Part shown: positions 6,550 through 16,500 of the stretch, one piece after another
Position numbering within the stretch: the first letter of the stretch is position 1
Layout: every line of letters begins with the position of its first letter
The notes under the pieces: model-generated
The model's database searches: none
What the model was told of the DNA's origin: nothing
What the model saw: only the letters and a program-made list of their open reading frames with translations
Source of the DNA: Lachnospiraceae bacterium
GTDB taxonomy: Bacteria; Bacillota; Clostridia; Lachnospirales; Lachnospiraceae
Direction: 5' to 3'
NCBI GenBank assembly: GCA_017544285.1
Contig: JAFYEL010000067.1
Span: 1-37,108, forward strand
Length of the DNA stretch: 37,108 bases
Translations under genes and position numbers: made by a program

Positions 6550-8885
6550 TGAAAATAAATCCCAGAGAAAGATTTCTCATCGCATTGCTTGTGATCTCTG
6601 TAGTGGTGGGTCTGGCCGGATGTCTGCTGATCCATCGTATAGAGCATACCCAGTCCGCCGGATATATGGAGATGCTCTGCAGGGAAAAGGGAAAATCTTT
6701 AGATGACGTAATGGAAAGCTTGAGCGGCCGCCTTATGGTGGTCGCTTCGGGTATAGAGAGCGCTATCGAGGCGGCCGATGATCCTTACAGTGAGAGCTTC
6801 ATCGACCGCACCACCGATTCAACCGGTAAGCTGCTCGAACAGATCCTGGATGGCCATAACGGTCATGCTTTTGCCTATCTGCGCTTCAACGAGCGTCTTA
6901 ATCACTCCGACAAGGGGTGGTTCCTTGAAAAAACCCAAAGCGGTGTGGAAAATGTTCCCCTCACCGTTATCAAAAATTTCCGCCCCGATGATATGGAACA
7001 TGTGGGCTGGTATTATGTGCCCATGAACTACGGTGCACCCATGTGGATGGATCCCTACAACAATGCAAATGTAGGCACCTACATGTTTACCTATGCCATC
7101 CCCATTTATCATAACAACGAAGTATTCTGCCTTCTGGGTGTGGACATAGATCTCAACGAGATGCTGGAAAATGTCCGGGACATGAAGGTTTATGACGACG
7201 GTTTCGCCATTCTGAAGGACAAGTCCGGAAAGGAGCTCAACGAGGCACCCATACTGGATTACGGGAATTATGCCACCGCAGCCTATGAGCTGAGGAACGG
7301 AATGACCCTGAATGTCTATGTGTCCCCCAGAGAGGTTTATCCCCTGCACTACAGCCTGGGCTACAAGCTTATGATAGCTTCCTTCCTGTTCGTGGGCTTG
7401 GTCCTTCTGATCTTCATCTTATACATCAACAGGTCCGGCACCGGAGAGTGGTACGGCAGTGATGTTAGATATGTCTATGCCAGGGTTGCCCTGAGGGTGC
7501 TGGCGGTGCTGATACTTGCCATTCAGCTGGGATTTTTGCTGATGGAAAGAGGCGTGTTCAACAAGGATCAGTACTACATCCTCCAGGAACGTACCTATGG
7601 TGTAAAGCTTAAGGCGGTGGCAGCCGAGGATTTCGAACCCTACAGCTATGTAAATGATACGGGAAGCGCCACCGGTCACGATATAGAGCTTGTAAATGCC
7701 CTGGCCAATGCCATGGATGTAAATATCGAAGTCGAGCTGATGGATTATGATGACGCCAAGGAAGCCGTGGAAAACGGAGCCGCGGACATGATCGTGGGTC
7801 TTGACATGGTGACGGAAAGACAGGATCGGAATATCCTGCAGACCCGGCAGGTTGCCGACGATGCCATCGTGATATACGGCAGGAAGCCTTTTTCCGGCAT
7901 CAGTGAACTCCGTCAGTCCCATTACGCAATGGTCAGTGATGAGATCTTCCCGGATATGTACAGCCTTAGGGATGGGGCAGAGATGTACGGCAGCGTAAAA
8001 GATGCTCTGCGATCGGTGGTGGCCGGCACCAATGATTACGCCATAGTCCGCCGTTCGGTGGGAGTTCTTGAGATAGGCCGTAACGGATATGAGGGCATAA
8101 ATCAGGTATACGAGCTGATGGAAAATCCCATGTGCATAGGCGTCCGGGGGGATAAAAAAGAGCTGTTTGACAAGCTGGAGGCGGTTATCGCCAGGCTCGA
8201 AGAAGATGAGACCATCAAGCTTCTTCAGGAGAAATGGCTTTCCGATCACGTAAAGGATAACAGCATCTTGGGCGTGATCAAGAGGAATCTCACCTTTTAC
8301 GTGATCACCGGTCTGGTTATATTCCTCTGCCTTGTAATAATGGGAATCCTCTGGATGGGAGAAAAGAACTACAGCTTAAGGACCCTTTCCGAAGAGGATG
8401 CCCTTACGGGAATATACAACAGAGGCGCCGGCGAAAGGGCCGTCCGGGCTCTTATCGAGCAGAAGCCCGGGGGCATGTTCATCTTATTTGATGCGGATAA
8501 GTTCAAATCCGTAAACGACAGCTTCGGACATTCCGTAGGTGATATGGTGCTGAAGGCCATAGCGGAATGCATGCGAGGTGCCTTCGGAGAAAACGACGTT
8601 ATCATGCGCTTCGGAGGGGACGAGTTTGCCGCTTTCCTGCCTGAGGTCAGATCACAGCAGGCCGGTGCGGAATGTATAGAGAAGCTTTTTGAGCTCATAA
8701 ACACCCACGAGATCTCGGAGCTTGAGGGCAGGCGGATCACCATCAGCGTGGGCGCCGTGATTAACGAGGGCGCTTCCGGTTTTGAGGAGCTCTACAGCGC
8801 CGCGGATGCGGGAGCATACGAGAGCAAAAAGAAGCCCGGAAACACATACACTTTCAAGGAGCTGGTCCGGGATGAACAGAGCTGA
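6549..8885 (+). CDS. Two-sensor membrane diguanylate cyclase (Cache-like, SBP_bac_3, GGDEF)
   Basis: This 778-residue protein should make the second messenger cyclic di-GMP. Layout: membrane helix at 8-28, an extracellular Cache-like domain (about 30-268), helices at 272-293 and 312-333, a periplasmic-binding-protein-like domain (about 345-575, with DFEPYSYVNDTGSATGHDIELVN and ADMIVGLDMVTERQ, as in amino-acid-binding SBP_bac_3 proteins), a helix at 581-603, and a C-terminal GGDEF domain (about 612-770). The active-site text RFGGDEFA is intact at 687-694, and the substrate-site FDADKFKSVNDSFGH is present. The product-inhibition RxxD site before GGDEF is not there (the four residues are GEND). 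The start overlaps the GTPase stop by one base, so the two proteins are likely made together. No EAL or HD-GYP enzyme or PilZ receptor is in the window. Confidence 0.92.
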   Translation: MKINPRERFLIALLVISVVVGLAGCLLIHRIEHTQSAGYMEMLCREKGKSLDDVMESLSGRLMVVASGIESAIEAADDPYSESFIDRTTDSTGKLLEQILDGHNGHAFAYLRFNERLNHSDKGWFLEKTQSGVENVPLTVIKNFRPDDMEHVGWYYVPMNYGAPMWMDPYNNANVGTYMFTYAIPIYHNNEVFCLLGVDIDLNEMLENVRDMKVYDDGFAILKDKSGKELNEAPILDYGNYATAAYELRNGMTLNVYVSPREVYPLHYSLGYKLMIASFLFVGLVLLIFILYINRSGTGEWYGSDVRYVYARVALRVLAVLILAIQLGFLLMERGVFNKDQYYILQERTYGVKLKAVAAEDFEPYSYVNDTGSATGHDIELVNALANAMDVNIEVELMDYDDAKEAVENGAADMIVGLDMVTERQDRNILQTRQVADDAIVIYGRKPFSGISELRQSHYAMVSDEIFPDMYSLRDGAEMYGSVKDALRSVVAGTNDYAIVRRSVGVLEIGRNGYEGINQVYELMENPMCIGVRGDKKELFDKLEAVIARLEEDETIKLLQEKWLSDHVKDNSILGVIKRNLTFYVITGLVIFLCLVIMGILWMGEKNYSLRTLSEEDALTGIYNRGAGERAVRALIEQKPGGMFILFDADKFKSVNDSFGHSVGDMVLKAIAECMRGAFGENDVIMRFGGDEFAAFLPEVRSQQAGAECIEKLFELINTHEISELEGRRITISVGAVINEGASGFEELYSAADAGAYESKKKPGNTYTFKELVRDEQS

Positions 8886-9942
8886 CAGATTTGATATTGC
8901 CAAAGGTATAGGTATACTCCTGGTGGTCCTGGGTCACCTGGAGTACATAAGCGAACCCCTGAGATACTTCATCGTATCCTTTCACATGCCTCTGTTCTTT
9001 GTGATCTCCGGTATGCTCATGTGCGTGGTGGGAGAGGAGAAAAAGGAACCGGCCAGGTTTGTAAAAGGAAAATTGTCCAGGATGGGATTCCCCTATCTTG
9101 TTTACACCATAGCCTACCTTATAATAGAGATCATATACGGACACTTCACCGGGACCTTTCAGAAATGGACCTTTATCCAGGATATCTGGCAGGGCGTGTG
9201 CCTTTACGGTATCTCCGTGCTATGGTTCCTTCCCTCCATGTTCTTCGGGATGCTGATCCTGTATTTTCTGCGGAGGAAGCTTTCACACAAGGCCACGGCG
9301 ATCACTGTGGTCATCCTTACCGTATCAGCCTACGGCCTTAACTTTCTGCTTGAGATGTACAGGAGTGCCACGGTGTTCGAACTGGTGTTGTCGGAGCTTT
9401 ACTATCCCATGGCCATGGTGCTCCGCAGTGTGATCGCCGTCTTTTATCTTGCAGTCGGGTATTACGGTCAGTACCTTATTTCGAAAAAGAAGATTGAGTT
9501 AAATGCTCCCCTGAAGATAGTCATTGCAGTCCTGCTCTTGGGAGCGGTGGTATTCTTAAGCCGGGTGAACGGAGCGGTGGATATCCATTTCCTGATATTC
9601 GGCAATCCTTTCATATATATCTTTAACTCTCTGGCCGGGTCCGCAGCGGTGATGCTGATAAGCTCGGCGGCGGAAAAATATTCCGGCACCATTCCCGGCA
9701 GGATAGTGAGATACTACGGAGTGAACTCTCTTACGGTTATGGCTACCCATATCAACTTTTATGTACTCTATGCCTCCATACTTCTGGTGATACATCTTAT
9801 GCAGTACATAACCCATGCCAAGGGATACCTTTTCTGCCCCCTCATAGTGTTCTTTGTGTTTGTGGCGGAGGCTTTTGTAATAGAGGGGATAAAGATTTTG
9901 AAAAAAATTGTGACCCCCAAAGAAAAAAAGCTGTCTATATAG
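8872..9942 (+). CDS. Acyltransferase 3 family membrane protein
   Basis: This 356-residue polytopic protein is of the acyltransferase 3 / OafA type, which transfers acyl (often acetyl) groups to extracellular glycans. The N-terminal signature is clear: DRFDIAKGIGILLVVLGH, with the family's conserved His at 22, then FHMPLFFVISGML. About ten hydrophobic segments follow. I start it at 8872 (MNRADRF) and not at the upstream ATG 8782, because the family motif begins there and an AAGGAG precedes it by 10 bases. The first 14 bases overlap the end of the cyclase gene, implying translational coupling. The acceptor is unknown. A lysine-rich tail (KKIVTPKEKKL) ends the protein. Confidence 0.88.
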   Translation: MNRADRFDIAKGIGILLVVLGHLEYISEPLRYFIVSFHMPLFFVISGMLMCVVGEEKKEPARFVKGKLSRMGFPYLVYTIAYLIIEIIYGHFTGTFQKWTFIQDIWQGVCLYGISVLWFLPSMFFGMLILYFLRRKLSHKATAITVVILTVSAYGLNFLLEMYRSATVFELVLSELYYPMAMVLRSVIAVFYLAVGYYGQYLISKKKIELNAPLKIVIAVLLLGAVVFLSRVNGAVDIHFLIFGNPFIYIFNSLAGSAAVMLISSAAEKYSGTIPGRIVRYYGVNSLTVMATHINFYVLYASILLVIHLMQYITHAKGYLFCPLIVFFVFVAEAFVIEGIKILKKIVTPKEKKLSI

Positions 9943-9982
9943 GTAAAAGGCAATACGAAGCAACGTAAAAGGAGGAGTAATT

Positions 9983-11176
9983 ATGATAAAAAAACGTTTA
10001 TTCTCATTCGCAATGATAATGATGCTGGCAGCTTCCGCACTGACGGGCTGCGGCGGCTCATCTTCATCCGAGGCTGATTCGGGAGCCTATACAAACGGCG
10101 CATATGCGGCAAAATCAATGGCGGCAGAGAGCGCGGTTGCAAGTTACGATGATGCGGATTACGCCGAAGAGTATGAGGAGAGCGGAGATTACAACAGCGG
10201 AGCCTATGGCAGCGGAGAGGTAACCTCCGACACCCAGGTTGACGAGAGCGCAGCAAATGCCAACAGCAACCGCAAGCTTATCCGCAATATAAACATGACT
10301 GTGGAGACTCTGGAGTATGAGAACCTCATCACAGGCATCAAGAGCAAGGTAAACCAGCTGGGCGGATATTTTGAGAGCATAGACGAGTCCAGGAATACCT
10401 ATTCCGCATCCGAGGTAAGATACGCGAACCTTACCATCCGCGTTCCCAAGGAGAATGCCGACGCACTTATCGCGGTAGTGGAAAAGGACAGCAACATAGT
10501 GGACCGTTCCGAGAATATCTCCGATGTGACACTCGACTATGTAGACAAGGAAAGCCATAAAAAAGCCCTTCAGGCAGAGCAGCAGAGACTGCTGGAGCTC
10601 ATGGAGAAGGCAGAGACCATAGAGGATCTGATCACCATAGAGTCCAGGCTTTCGGATGTGCGTTATCAGATAGAGAGCATGGAGAGCCAGCTCCGTACCT
10701 ACGATAACAAGATCGAATATACTACCATGTATCTCACCATCCGTGAGGTTGAAAAGATCACTCCCGCCGAGGAGCCCGGCTTCTTCCAGAGGATATCCGA
10801 GGGCTTTGTGGAGAGCCTTGACGGAGCACGCCGCATCATCGAGAACTTAGTGGTATGGTTTGTTGTCAACATTCCTTACCTGATCCTGCTGGCAGTATTC
10901 GTACTGATCGTGATCTTCCTCATAGTAAGGCCGATCGCAAAGAAGTCAAAGGCAGCCAGCGACAAGAGAAGACAGGAATATCAGGAGTTTGCCTTAAAGA
11001 AGGCAGCCGCCGCCGGCGGAGTACCCGTTGACAAGCTTATTGACAAGACCCTTCCCGAGCCTGTAAAGACCGAGAGGAAGCACGGCTGGAAGAAGAATGC
11101 ACCCGAAAAAACCGAGGAAACAAAGGCTGAAGAGCCCAAAACAGAAGACCCTTTGGCAAAAACCGACAAAAATTGA
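9983..11176 (+). CDS. DUF4349 membrane lipoprotein
   Basis: This 397-residue lipoprotein starts after a strong AGGAGG. The signal peptide ends in LTGC with the lipidated cysteine at 23, so the mature N terminus is anchored outside the cell. An acidic, Ser/Ala/Tyr-rich linker (24-90) leads into the DUF4349 region (about 95-255): RKLIRNINMTVETLEYE, QLGGYFES, a long coiled coil (ALQAEQQRLLELMEKAETIEDLITIES) and YTTMYLTIREVEK. A second membrane helix (about 293-313) follows and then a basic, Lys/Glu-rich cytosolic tail. DUF4349 has no established biochemical role that I know of; envelope-related function is an inference from topology. It lies 40 bases after the acyltransferase and may be read from the same transcript. 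Confidence 0.88.
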   Translation: MIKKRLFSFAMIMMLAASALTGCGGSSSSEADSGAYTNGAYAAKSMAAESAVASYDDADYAEEYEESGDYNSGAYGSGEVTSDTQVDESAANANSNRKLIRNINMTVETLEYENLITGIKSKVNQLGGYFESIDESRNTYSASEVRYANLTIRVPKENADALIAVVEKDSNIVDRSENISDVTLDYVDKESHKKALQAEQQRLLELMEKAETIEDLITIESRLSDVRYQIESMESQLRTYDNKIEYTTMYLTIREVEKITPAEEPGFFQRISEGFVESLDGARRIIENLVVWFVVNIPYLILLAVFVLIVIFLIVRPIAKKSKAASDKRRQEYQEFALKKAAAAGGVPVDKLIDKTLPEPVKTERKHGWKKNAPEKTEETKAEEPKTEDPLAKTDKN

Positions 11177-11213
11177 TTAGCCGGTTTGTGAAATTCGTGC
11201 AAAATCACACTTG

Positions 11214-11242
11214 TTTAAAAAAAAGGGGAGTGCTAATATAAT
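11214..11242 (+). promoter_or_regulatory. Candidate promoter for the intergenic RNA
   Basis: A consensus -10 box TATAAT is at 11237-11242. The best-spaced -35 match is TTTAAA (11214-11219) with a 17-base spacer. TTGTTT at 11211 is closer to consensus but gives a 20-base spacer. No start codon with an ORF of useful length follows before the hairpin terminator. Confidence 0.5.
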
Positions 11243-11248
11243 GGCGTA

Positions 11249-11370
11249 CCCCCCAATACATGGATGACCTCTCCCCAAGAGGTCATGGGCTTTTCAGAAA
11301 TGAAGAGCTTTACCCATAAAAAGAAATACCTTCTCCAGAAAAGGCATCGCGTTCGCGATGCCTTTTCACT
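11249..11370 (+). ncRNA. Candidate small structured RNA of unknown family
   Basis: Between the DUF4349 gene and the amylase gene, a predicted promoter is followed by three hairpins and no ORF. Hairpin 1 is a perfect 9-bp stem, ATGACCTCT (11264-11272) with AGAGGTCAT (11278-11286), loop CCCCA. Hairpin 2 pairs GCTTTTCA (11289-11296) with TGAAGAGC (11301-11308) with one G-U pair and a GAAA tetraloop; flanking GGG and CCC can extend it. Hairpin 3 is the terminator at 11338-11367. The length would be about 120 bases. It does not match any riboswitch consensus I know, and the amylase gene has its own promoter downstream, so a stand-alone small RNA fits better than a leader. The start and end are inferred. 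Confidence 0.45.
11338..11370 (+). terminator. Rho-independent terminator
   Basis: There is a perfect 14-bp inverted repeat: GAAAAGGCATCGCG (11338-11351) pairs with CGCGATGCCTTTTC (11354-11367). The A tract enters and the T tract leaves the stem. It separates the candidate RNA (and DUF4349 readthrough) from the amylase promoter. Confidence 0.8.
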
Positions 11371-11398
11371 TTATATCTTTCCCCCAAAGTGGTATAAT
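11370..11398 (+). promoter_or_regulatory. Extended -10 promoter of the amylase operon
   Basis: The sequence TGGTATAAT (TG at 11390-11391, TATAAT at 11393-11398) is an extended -10 box. The -35 region 17 bases upstream (TTTATA, 11370-11375) is weak, as is common with extended -10 promoters. The start point would be about 25 bases before the amylase ATG. Confidence 0.65.
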
Positions 11399-11428
11399 AC
11401 TATAGATTTTTTCTTTTAGGAGTTATGA

Positions 11429-13540
11429 ATGATTAACAATCCGGGTTGGCAGCTTAACTACATCGGAAACATGAAGCCTGTATTCAACAAAAGGGCACTG
11501 TTTTCCAACGCTTCTTATGAATACCTGATCCCTGCGGAGCCCATGCCCTATTCCATAGTGACCATGAGATTCCGCACAAAGAGAAACAACGTGGATACGG
11601 TCATTCTTCACTGTGCCGGCGAGTCCTACAACATGGAAAAGCGCGAGACCGTGGGCGAGTTTGATTTCTACGAGGCAGAGGTAACGCTGGACGACAAAGA
11701 GATAGAGTATTATTTTGAAGTCCGCTGCGGCCGGATCATCTGCTTCTATGACACAAGGGGCGCCGTAGACAACATAGACGATCCCTACCCCTTCAGGGTC
11801 ATTCCCGGTTTTAAGACACCGGATTGGGCCAAGGGTGCGGTCATGTACCAGATCTTCGTGGACCGCTTTTACAACGGTGACAAATTCAACGATGTTCTTT
11901 CGGATGAGTACGCCTACATCGGCGAGCACGTAAGGCGTGTGGAAAACTGGGAAAAATACCCGGCGGCAATGGGCGTCAGGGAGTTTTACGGCGGCGATCT
12001 CCAGGGAGTCATGGATAAGCTTGACTATCTCCAGGAGCTGGGCATCGAGGCCATATATTTCAACCCGCTTTTCGTATCCCCCTCAAATCACAAATATGAT
12101 ATCCAGGATTATGACTATATAGATCCCCACTTCGGAGTCATCCTTCCCGAGACTGAGGTTGACGAGAACGGGCAGCTTCTGCCTCTCCTTAATTCCGGAG
12201 ACAACAACAACCGCAACGCGGCGCGCTACAGGGCAAGGGTGACGGACAAGAGGAATCTCGAGGCTTCCAACCTGCTCTTTTCCCAGCTTGTGCAGGAATG
12301 TCACAACCGCGGCATTAAGGTGATCATCGACGGAGTCTTCAATCATTGCGGCTCTTTCAATAAATGGCTTGACCGGGAACGTATATATGAAGGAAGGGAA
12401 GGTTACGAAGACGGGGCGTTCATCAACAGGGAATCTCCTTATAATTCCTTTTTCATGTTTCACAATCCCGATGCTTTCCCCTACAACGAGAGCTATGACG
12501 GCTGGTGGGGTCACGATACCCTTCCAAAGCTGAACTACGAAGCTTCCCTGAAGCTTCAGCAGTATATACTGGACATCGCCAGAAAATGGGTCAGCCCTCC
12601 TTTCAATGTGGATGGGTGGAGACTTGACGTGGCGGCGGACCTGGGCTTTTCGGCAGAGTTTAACCATAAGTTCTGGAAGGATTTCCGCCGGGCCGTAAAG
12701 GAGGCCAATCCCAACGCGGTGATCATAGCCGAGCATTACGGCTGTCCCCGTGAATGGCTCAAGGGTGACGAGTGGGATTCCGTCATGAACTACGATGCTT
12801 TCATGGAGCCTCTGACCTGGTTTTTGACGGGTATGCAGAAACATTCCGACGATTACCGTGAAGATATGCGCGGAAATCCCGATATATTCTACGGAAGTTT
12901 AAAATACCATTCCAGCTTTATGACCTATCCGTCTCTCATGGTTGCCATGAACCAGCTGTCAAATCACGACCACTCCAGGTTCCTGACCCGTACCAACCAC
13001 AAGGTCGGCCGCATGAACACCCTGGGCTGTGAGGCGGCAAACGAGGGCGTTAATAAAGCGGTCATGAGAAATGCCGTACTCTTCCAGTTTTCCTGGCCGG
13101 GTGCGCCCACCATTTACTATGGTGACGAGGCGGGCCAGTGCGGCTTCACCGATCCCGACAACCGCAGGACCTATCCCTGGGGCCACGAGGATCATGAGCT
13201 CATTGATTTTCACCGCGAGATGATCAGACTCCGCAAGACCTGTCAGGAGCTGAAGACCGGAGCGGTCAAATATCTGGACAGCGCCTACGGAATGATCTGC
13301 TTTGCCAGATTTTCCTCCAGAGCCCAGAGCATAATAGTGATAAACAATTCCGATAGAGAGATAGAGATCAATCTGCCGGTATGGCTGGCCCAGGTTCCCT
13401 GGGAGTGCTCTCTGGTGCGGCTGATCATGACTACCCCCGAGGGACATGACAGTGTACCGGGTATTGTGGGCATACAGGCGGGTCACCTGATAGTGACCAT
13501 GCCCGCACTCTCTTCGGCAGTATACAGATACGAAGGATAA
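11429..13540 (+). CDS. Cytosolic GH13 alpha-glucan hydrolase (neopullulanase / cyclomaltodextrinase-like)
   Basis: This 703-residue enzyme would cut alpha-1,4 (and possibly alpha-1,6) links in starch-derived oligosaccharides or glycogen. AGGAG lies 6 bases before the ATG. The N-terminal ~125 residues look like a CBM34-type beta-sandwich, as in neopullulanases, ahead of the barrel starting at AVMYQIFVDRFYNGD. Four GH13 regions are visible: DGVFNH (301-306), GWRLD with nucleophile Asp400, IIAEHYG with acid/base Glu435, and SNHD with Asp514. LPKLNYE resembles the MPKLN signature of the neopullulanase group. There is no signal peptide, so it acts in the cytosol. It is the first gene after its own promoter, and the stop is only 2 bases before the secreted protease ATG, so the two unrelated functions share a transcript. 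Confidence 0.93.
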   Translation: MINNPGWQLNYIGNMKPVFNKRALFSNASYEYLIPAEPMPYSIVTMRFRTKRNNVDTVILHCAGESYNMEKRETVGEFDFYEAEVTLDDKEIEYYFEVRCGRIICFYDTRGAVDNIDDPYPFRVIPGFKTPDWAKGAVMYQIFVDRFYNGDKFNDVLSDEYAYIGEHVRRVENWEKYPAAMGVREFYGGDLQGVMDKLDYLQELGIEAIYFNPLFVSPSNHKYDIQDYDYIDPHFGVILPETEVDENGQLLPLLNSGDNNNRNAARYRARVTDKRNLEASNLLFSQLVQECHNRGIKVIIDGVFNHCGSFNKWLDRERIYEGREGYEDGAFINRESPYNSFFMFHNPDAFPYNESYDGWWGHDTLPKLNYEASLKLQQYILDIARKWVSPPFNVDGWRLDVAADLGFSAEFNHKFWKDFRRAVKEANPNAVIIAEHYGCPREWLKGDEWDSVMNYDAFMEPLTWFLTGMQKHSDDYREDMRGNPDIFYGSLKYHSSFMTYPSLMVAMNQLSNHDHSRFLTRTNHKVGRMNTLGCEAANEGVNKAVMRNAVLFQFSWPGAPTIYYGDEAGQCGFTDPDNRRTYPWGHEDHELIDFHREMIRLRKTCQELKTGAVKYLDSAYGMICFARFSSRAQSIIVINNSDREIEINLPVWLAQVPWECSLVRLIMTTPEGHDSVPGIVGIQAGHLIVTMPALSSAVYRYEG

Positions 13541-13542
13541 GC

Positions 13543-16500
13543 ATGAGGAAGTTCGGATCCCAAAAGTTCATATCGGTGGTGCTGAGTCTGGCCCTTGCTT
13601 TTCCCGTGCCCGCTTACGCAGATACTGTGCAGGAAGCTCCCGTTGTTGCAGTGGAGAGCGAGGGTGTGGAAGAAACTCCTGTCATTGCAGCGGGAGATGA
13701 AACACCGGAAGAGATCTCTGCCACAGCTCCTGTCATTTCCGACGAAGCGAAGGATACCGAAGCGGTCGCAGACAGTGACATCGTGTACGGCGGCGCCCTT
13801 CCCGACGGATCCAAAGCCCCCAATGTGGACGACTATCTGAGGAGCCAAAACCTCAGGAAGGGTAATGTGGTCTTCGGACAGGAAAGCACTGTCAACGCAG
13901 ACCTTCCCGAGGAGTACAGCTCCGTGGACGAAGGTTATATAAGCCCCGTCAGGGATCAGGCAGACTCCAATCTGTGCTGGTCATTTTCCGCTATTGCAGC
14001 CATGGAGGCGGATGCGGTAAAGGACGGATACATTTCAAACGATACATATCTCTCCCCCGATGCCACCGGCTACTATTTCTTCAACAGAGTACCGGACGGA
14101 CTGGGGAACACAAAGGATGTCAGGGTCCGCAGGACCAGGCCCGGAAAGAGCAATTATTACGACAACGGCGGAAACGCCTTCAACACCGTCTTTCAGTTTA
14201 TGCAGTGGATGACTCCTCTGTACGAGGAAGACGGCCCCTTCACCGGGATGCCCAACCACTACGAGGAATCCGTTGAGGCAGCCTATGGCAGGGATGCCTT
14301 TCATCTGGAAAATGCTCTCTGGACCGCCAGCAGTTCCGAGGCTGCGGTAAAACAGCTCGTCAGGCAGTACGGAGCGGTGACCGTAAACGTGGCCATGAAT
14401 TCCGCAAAGACGGTTTCCTACAACGGAGCTCAGGTAAAGACTCTCTACAATGATTCCCATATTGAATACAACCATGCGGTGGCTATAATTGGATGGGTGG
14501 ACAGTTTTCCCGCAGAGCTTTTCTCGGGAGCTACGGTTTCCTCCCAGAAGCCGGATCGGAACGGAGCCTGGATATGCAAGAATTCCTATGCAAAGGATGG
14601 CATATTCTATCTTTCCTATTGCGATCTTTCCCTCAAGAGTTCGGAAAACGACAACAAGGCCATAGCCTTTGATATTGCCGGCGTAACGGGTTATGACAAT
14701 AACTACGGCTATGACGGAGGTATAGGAACCTACAGTGCGGGCCGCACCGGTGAGATCCACGGTGCCGAGATTTTCCGCGCCTCGGCAAACGAGGGCGATG
14801 ACAAGGCCGAGAGTATAAAGGCAGTGGGCTTTGCCACCAACACCGCAGGCGTTTCATGGACCGTAAGGGTTTACACCGGCATCAATCCCGAGGGTGGCAG
14901 TCCCACCGATGGCGTTCTGATGTATGAGCAAAAGAGCTCGTCACCTCTGACTTATCCCGGTTACTACACCGTAAGGCTGCAGGATCCTGTGTATGTGGAT
15001 GAGGGTGAGTACTTCTCCATAGTTGTAAAGCTTGAAGCTCCCGAGAGCGATCAGGTCGTCAGGCTCATGTACGATGACACCTACGGCGGGACCTCCAGGT
15101 GGGTTTATTCCGATCCTTCAGCCCAGGCTGGCCGCAGCTATCTGAGCAAGAATGGTGAGGAATGGTACGATACTGCCGAAAAGAACCTTGATCCCTTCTA
15201 CGATATGGTGGGTTCTCACGCACCGGGAGCCGGTTATGTCAGGATAAAGGCCTTTACTTCAAACATAAAGTCCGAGGGTCAGCATTACATCGACAACGAT
15301 ATGGTGGCTCTTGTGCCGGATCAGGTATACACCGGTGAAAAGATCACCCCCGATCCCCAGATATATTACGGAAGCACCCGTCTTAAGCAGGGCAGGGATT
15401 ATACCGTAAGCTACGGAGCCAACAAGGCTGTGGGCAAGGGAAGCGGAAGCATGACCATCCGCGGAAACGGAAGATATATCACAAAGTCCGCCATCGTCCG
15501 CTCCTTTAACATCACAAAGCGTCCCATCACGGATCCGGATATAGAGGTGATGGGTCTGGAGCAGCAGCTTTATACCGGAGCTCCCGTTACCCCCGTCACT
15601 CTTTCCTACAACGGCGCGCTGCTGAGGAAGGACGCCGACTATAAGATCAAGTACCGCAGAAACAAAAAGGTGGGCATAGTCACGGCGGTGATAGCGGGCA
15701 AGGGCAACTTTTCCGCAAAGAGGAAGGTCACCTTTGAGGTGGCAAAGCGTGATATCGCCGACGAAAAGATCATTGCCAGAGAGATAAAGGATCAGGAGTA
15801 CAAGGGAGTGGTGCTGACTCCCGAGGTAAGGCTTCTGAACGGATACGATCAGAAAAAGCAGCTGGTCAAGGATAAGGATTACACCGTTGAGTACTTTGAC
15901 AACCTGATGCCCGGCGTGGCCAGGATACTGATACTGGGCAAGGGAAGCTACATGGGAAGCCGGGAGCTGACCTTCAATATCAATGGTGCCGACCTTTCAA
16001 AGGCCACGATCACAAAGATAAATGACGTCACCTACACCGGCGATGCCATAACTCCCGATGTCGAGGTATATTACGGATCAAAGCGGCTGACCGAGTCCGT
16101 AGACTACGAGATAAACTTTGCCAACAATATCAACGTGGGCACCGCCACTGTTTCCATATCCGGCCGCAAGGGTTCCATCTATACAGGAACCGGAGTCACA
16201 AAGACCTTTAACATCAAGGCCCTGAGCCTTACGGGAGCGACCCTGGAGAACTTCGGCGATGTCTCATACAAGGCGGGAGTCAGGTACTACTCCCAGAACG
16301 AAAACAAGGACGATCCCAACAGGATGAAGGTCCGTCTCGCAAACGGAAACTATGTGGACCCCTCGGAGTACACTGTCACATATGAAAACAATTACTCCAC
16401 CGGTTCCACGGTGACCGCCACCATGATCATTAAGGCCAGGGGTGACAACCTAACAGGAAGTCTTACAAAGAACTTTAACATCGTGGCCGGAAGCAACGTC

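Noticed and set aside
8782-8871. Upstream start for the acyltransferase
   Set aside because: It lies deep in the cyclase gene, adds a basic non-family stretch, and the family motif begins right after the ATG at 8872.
6549-8885. Loss of cyclase activity
   Set aside because: The GGDEF motif and the FDADKFKSVND substrate segment are intact, so I see no reason to call it inactive.
11249-11370. A known riboswitch controlling the amylase gene
   Set aside because: I compared the text with the cyclic di-GMP, THF, fluoride, ZTP, guanidine and preQ1 patterns I remember and saw none; the amylase also has its own promoter after the terminator.
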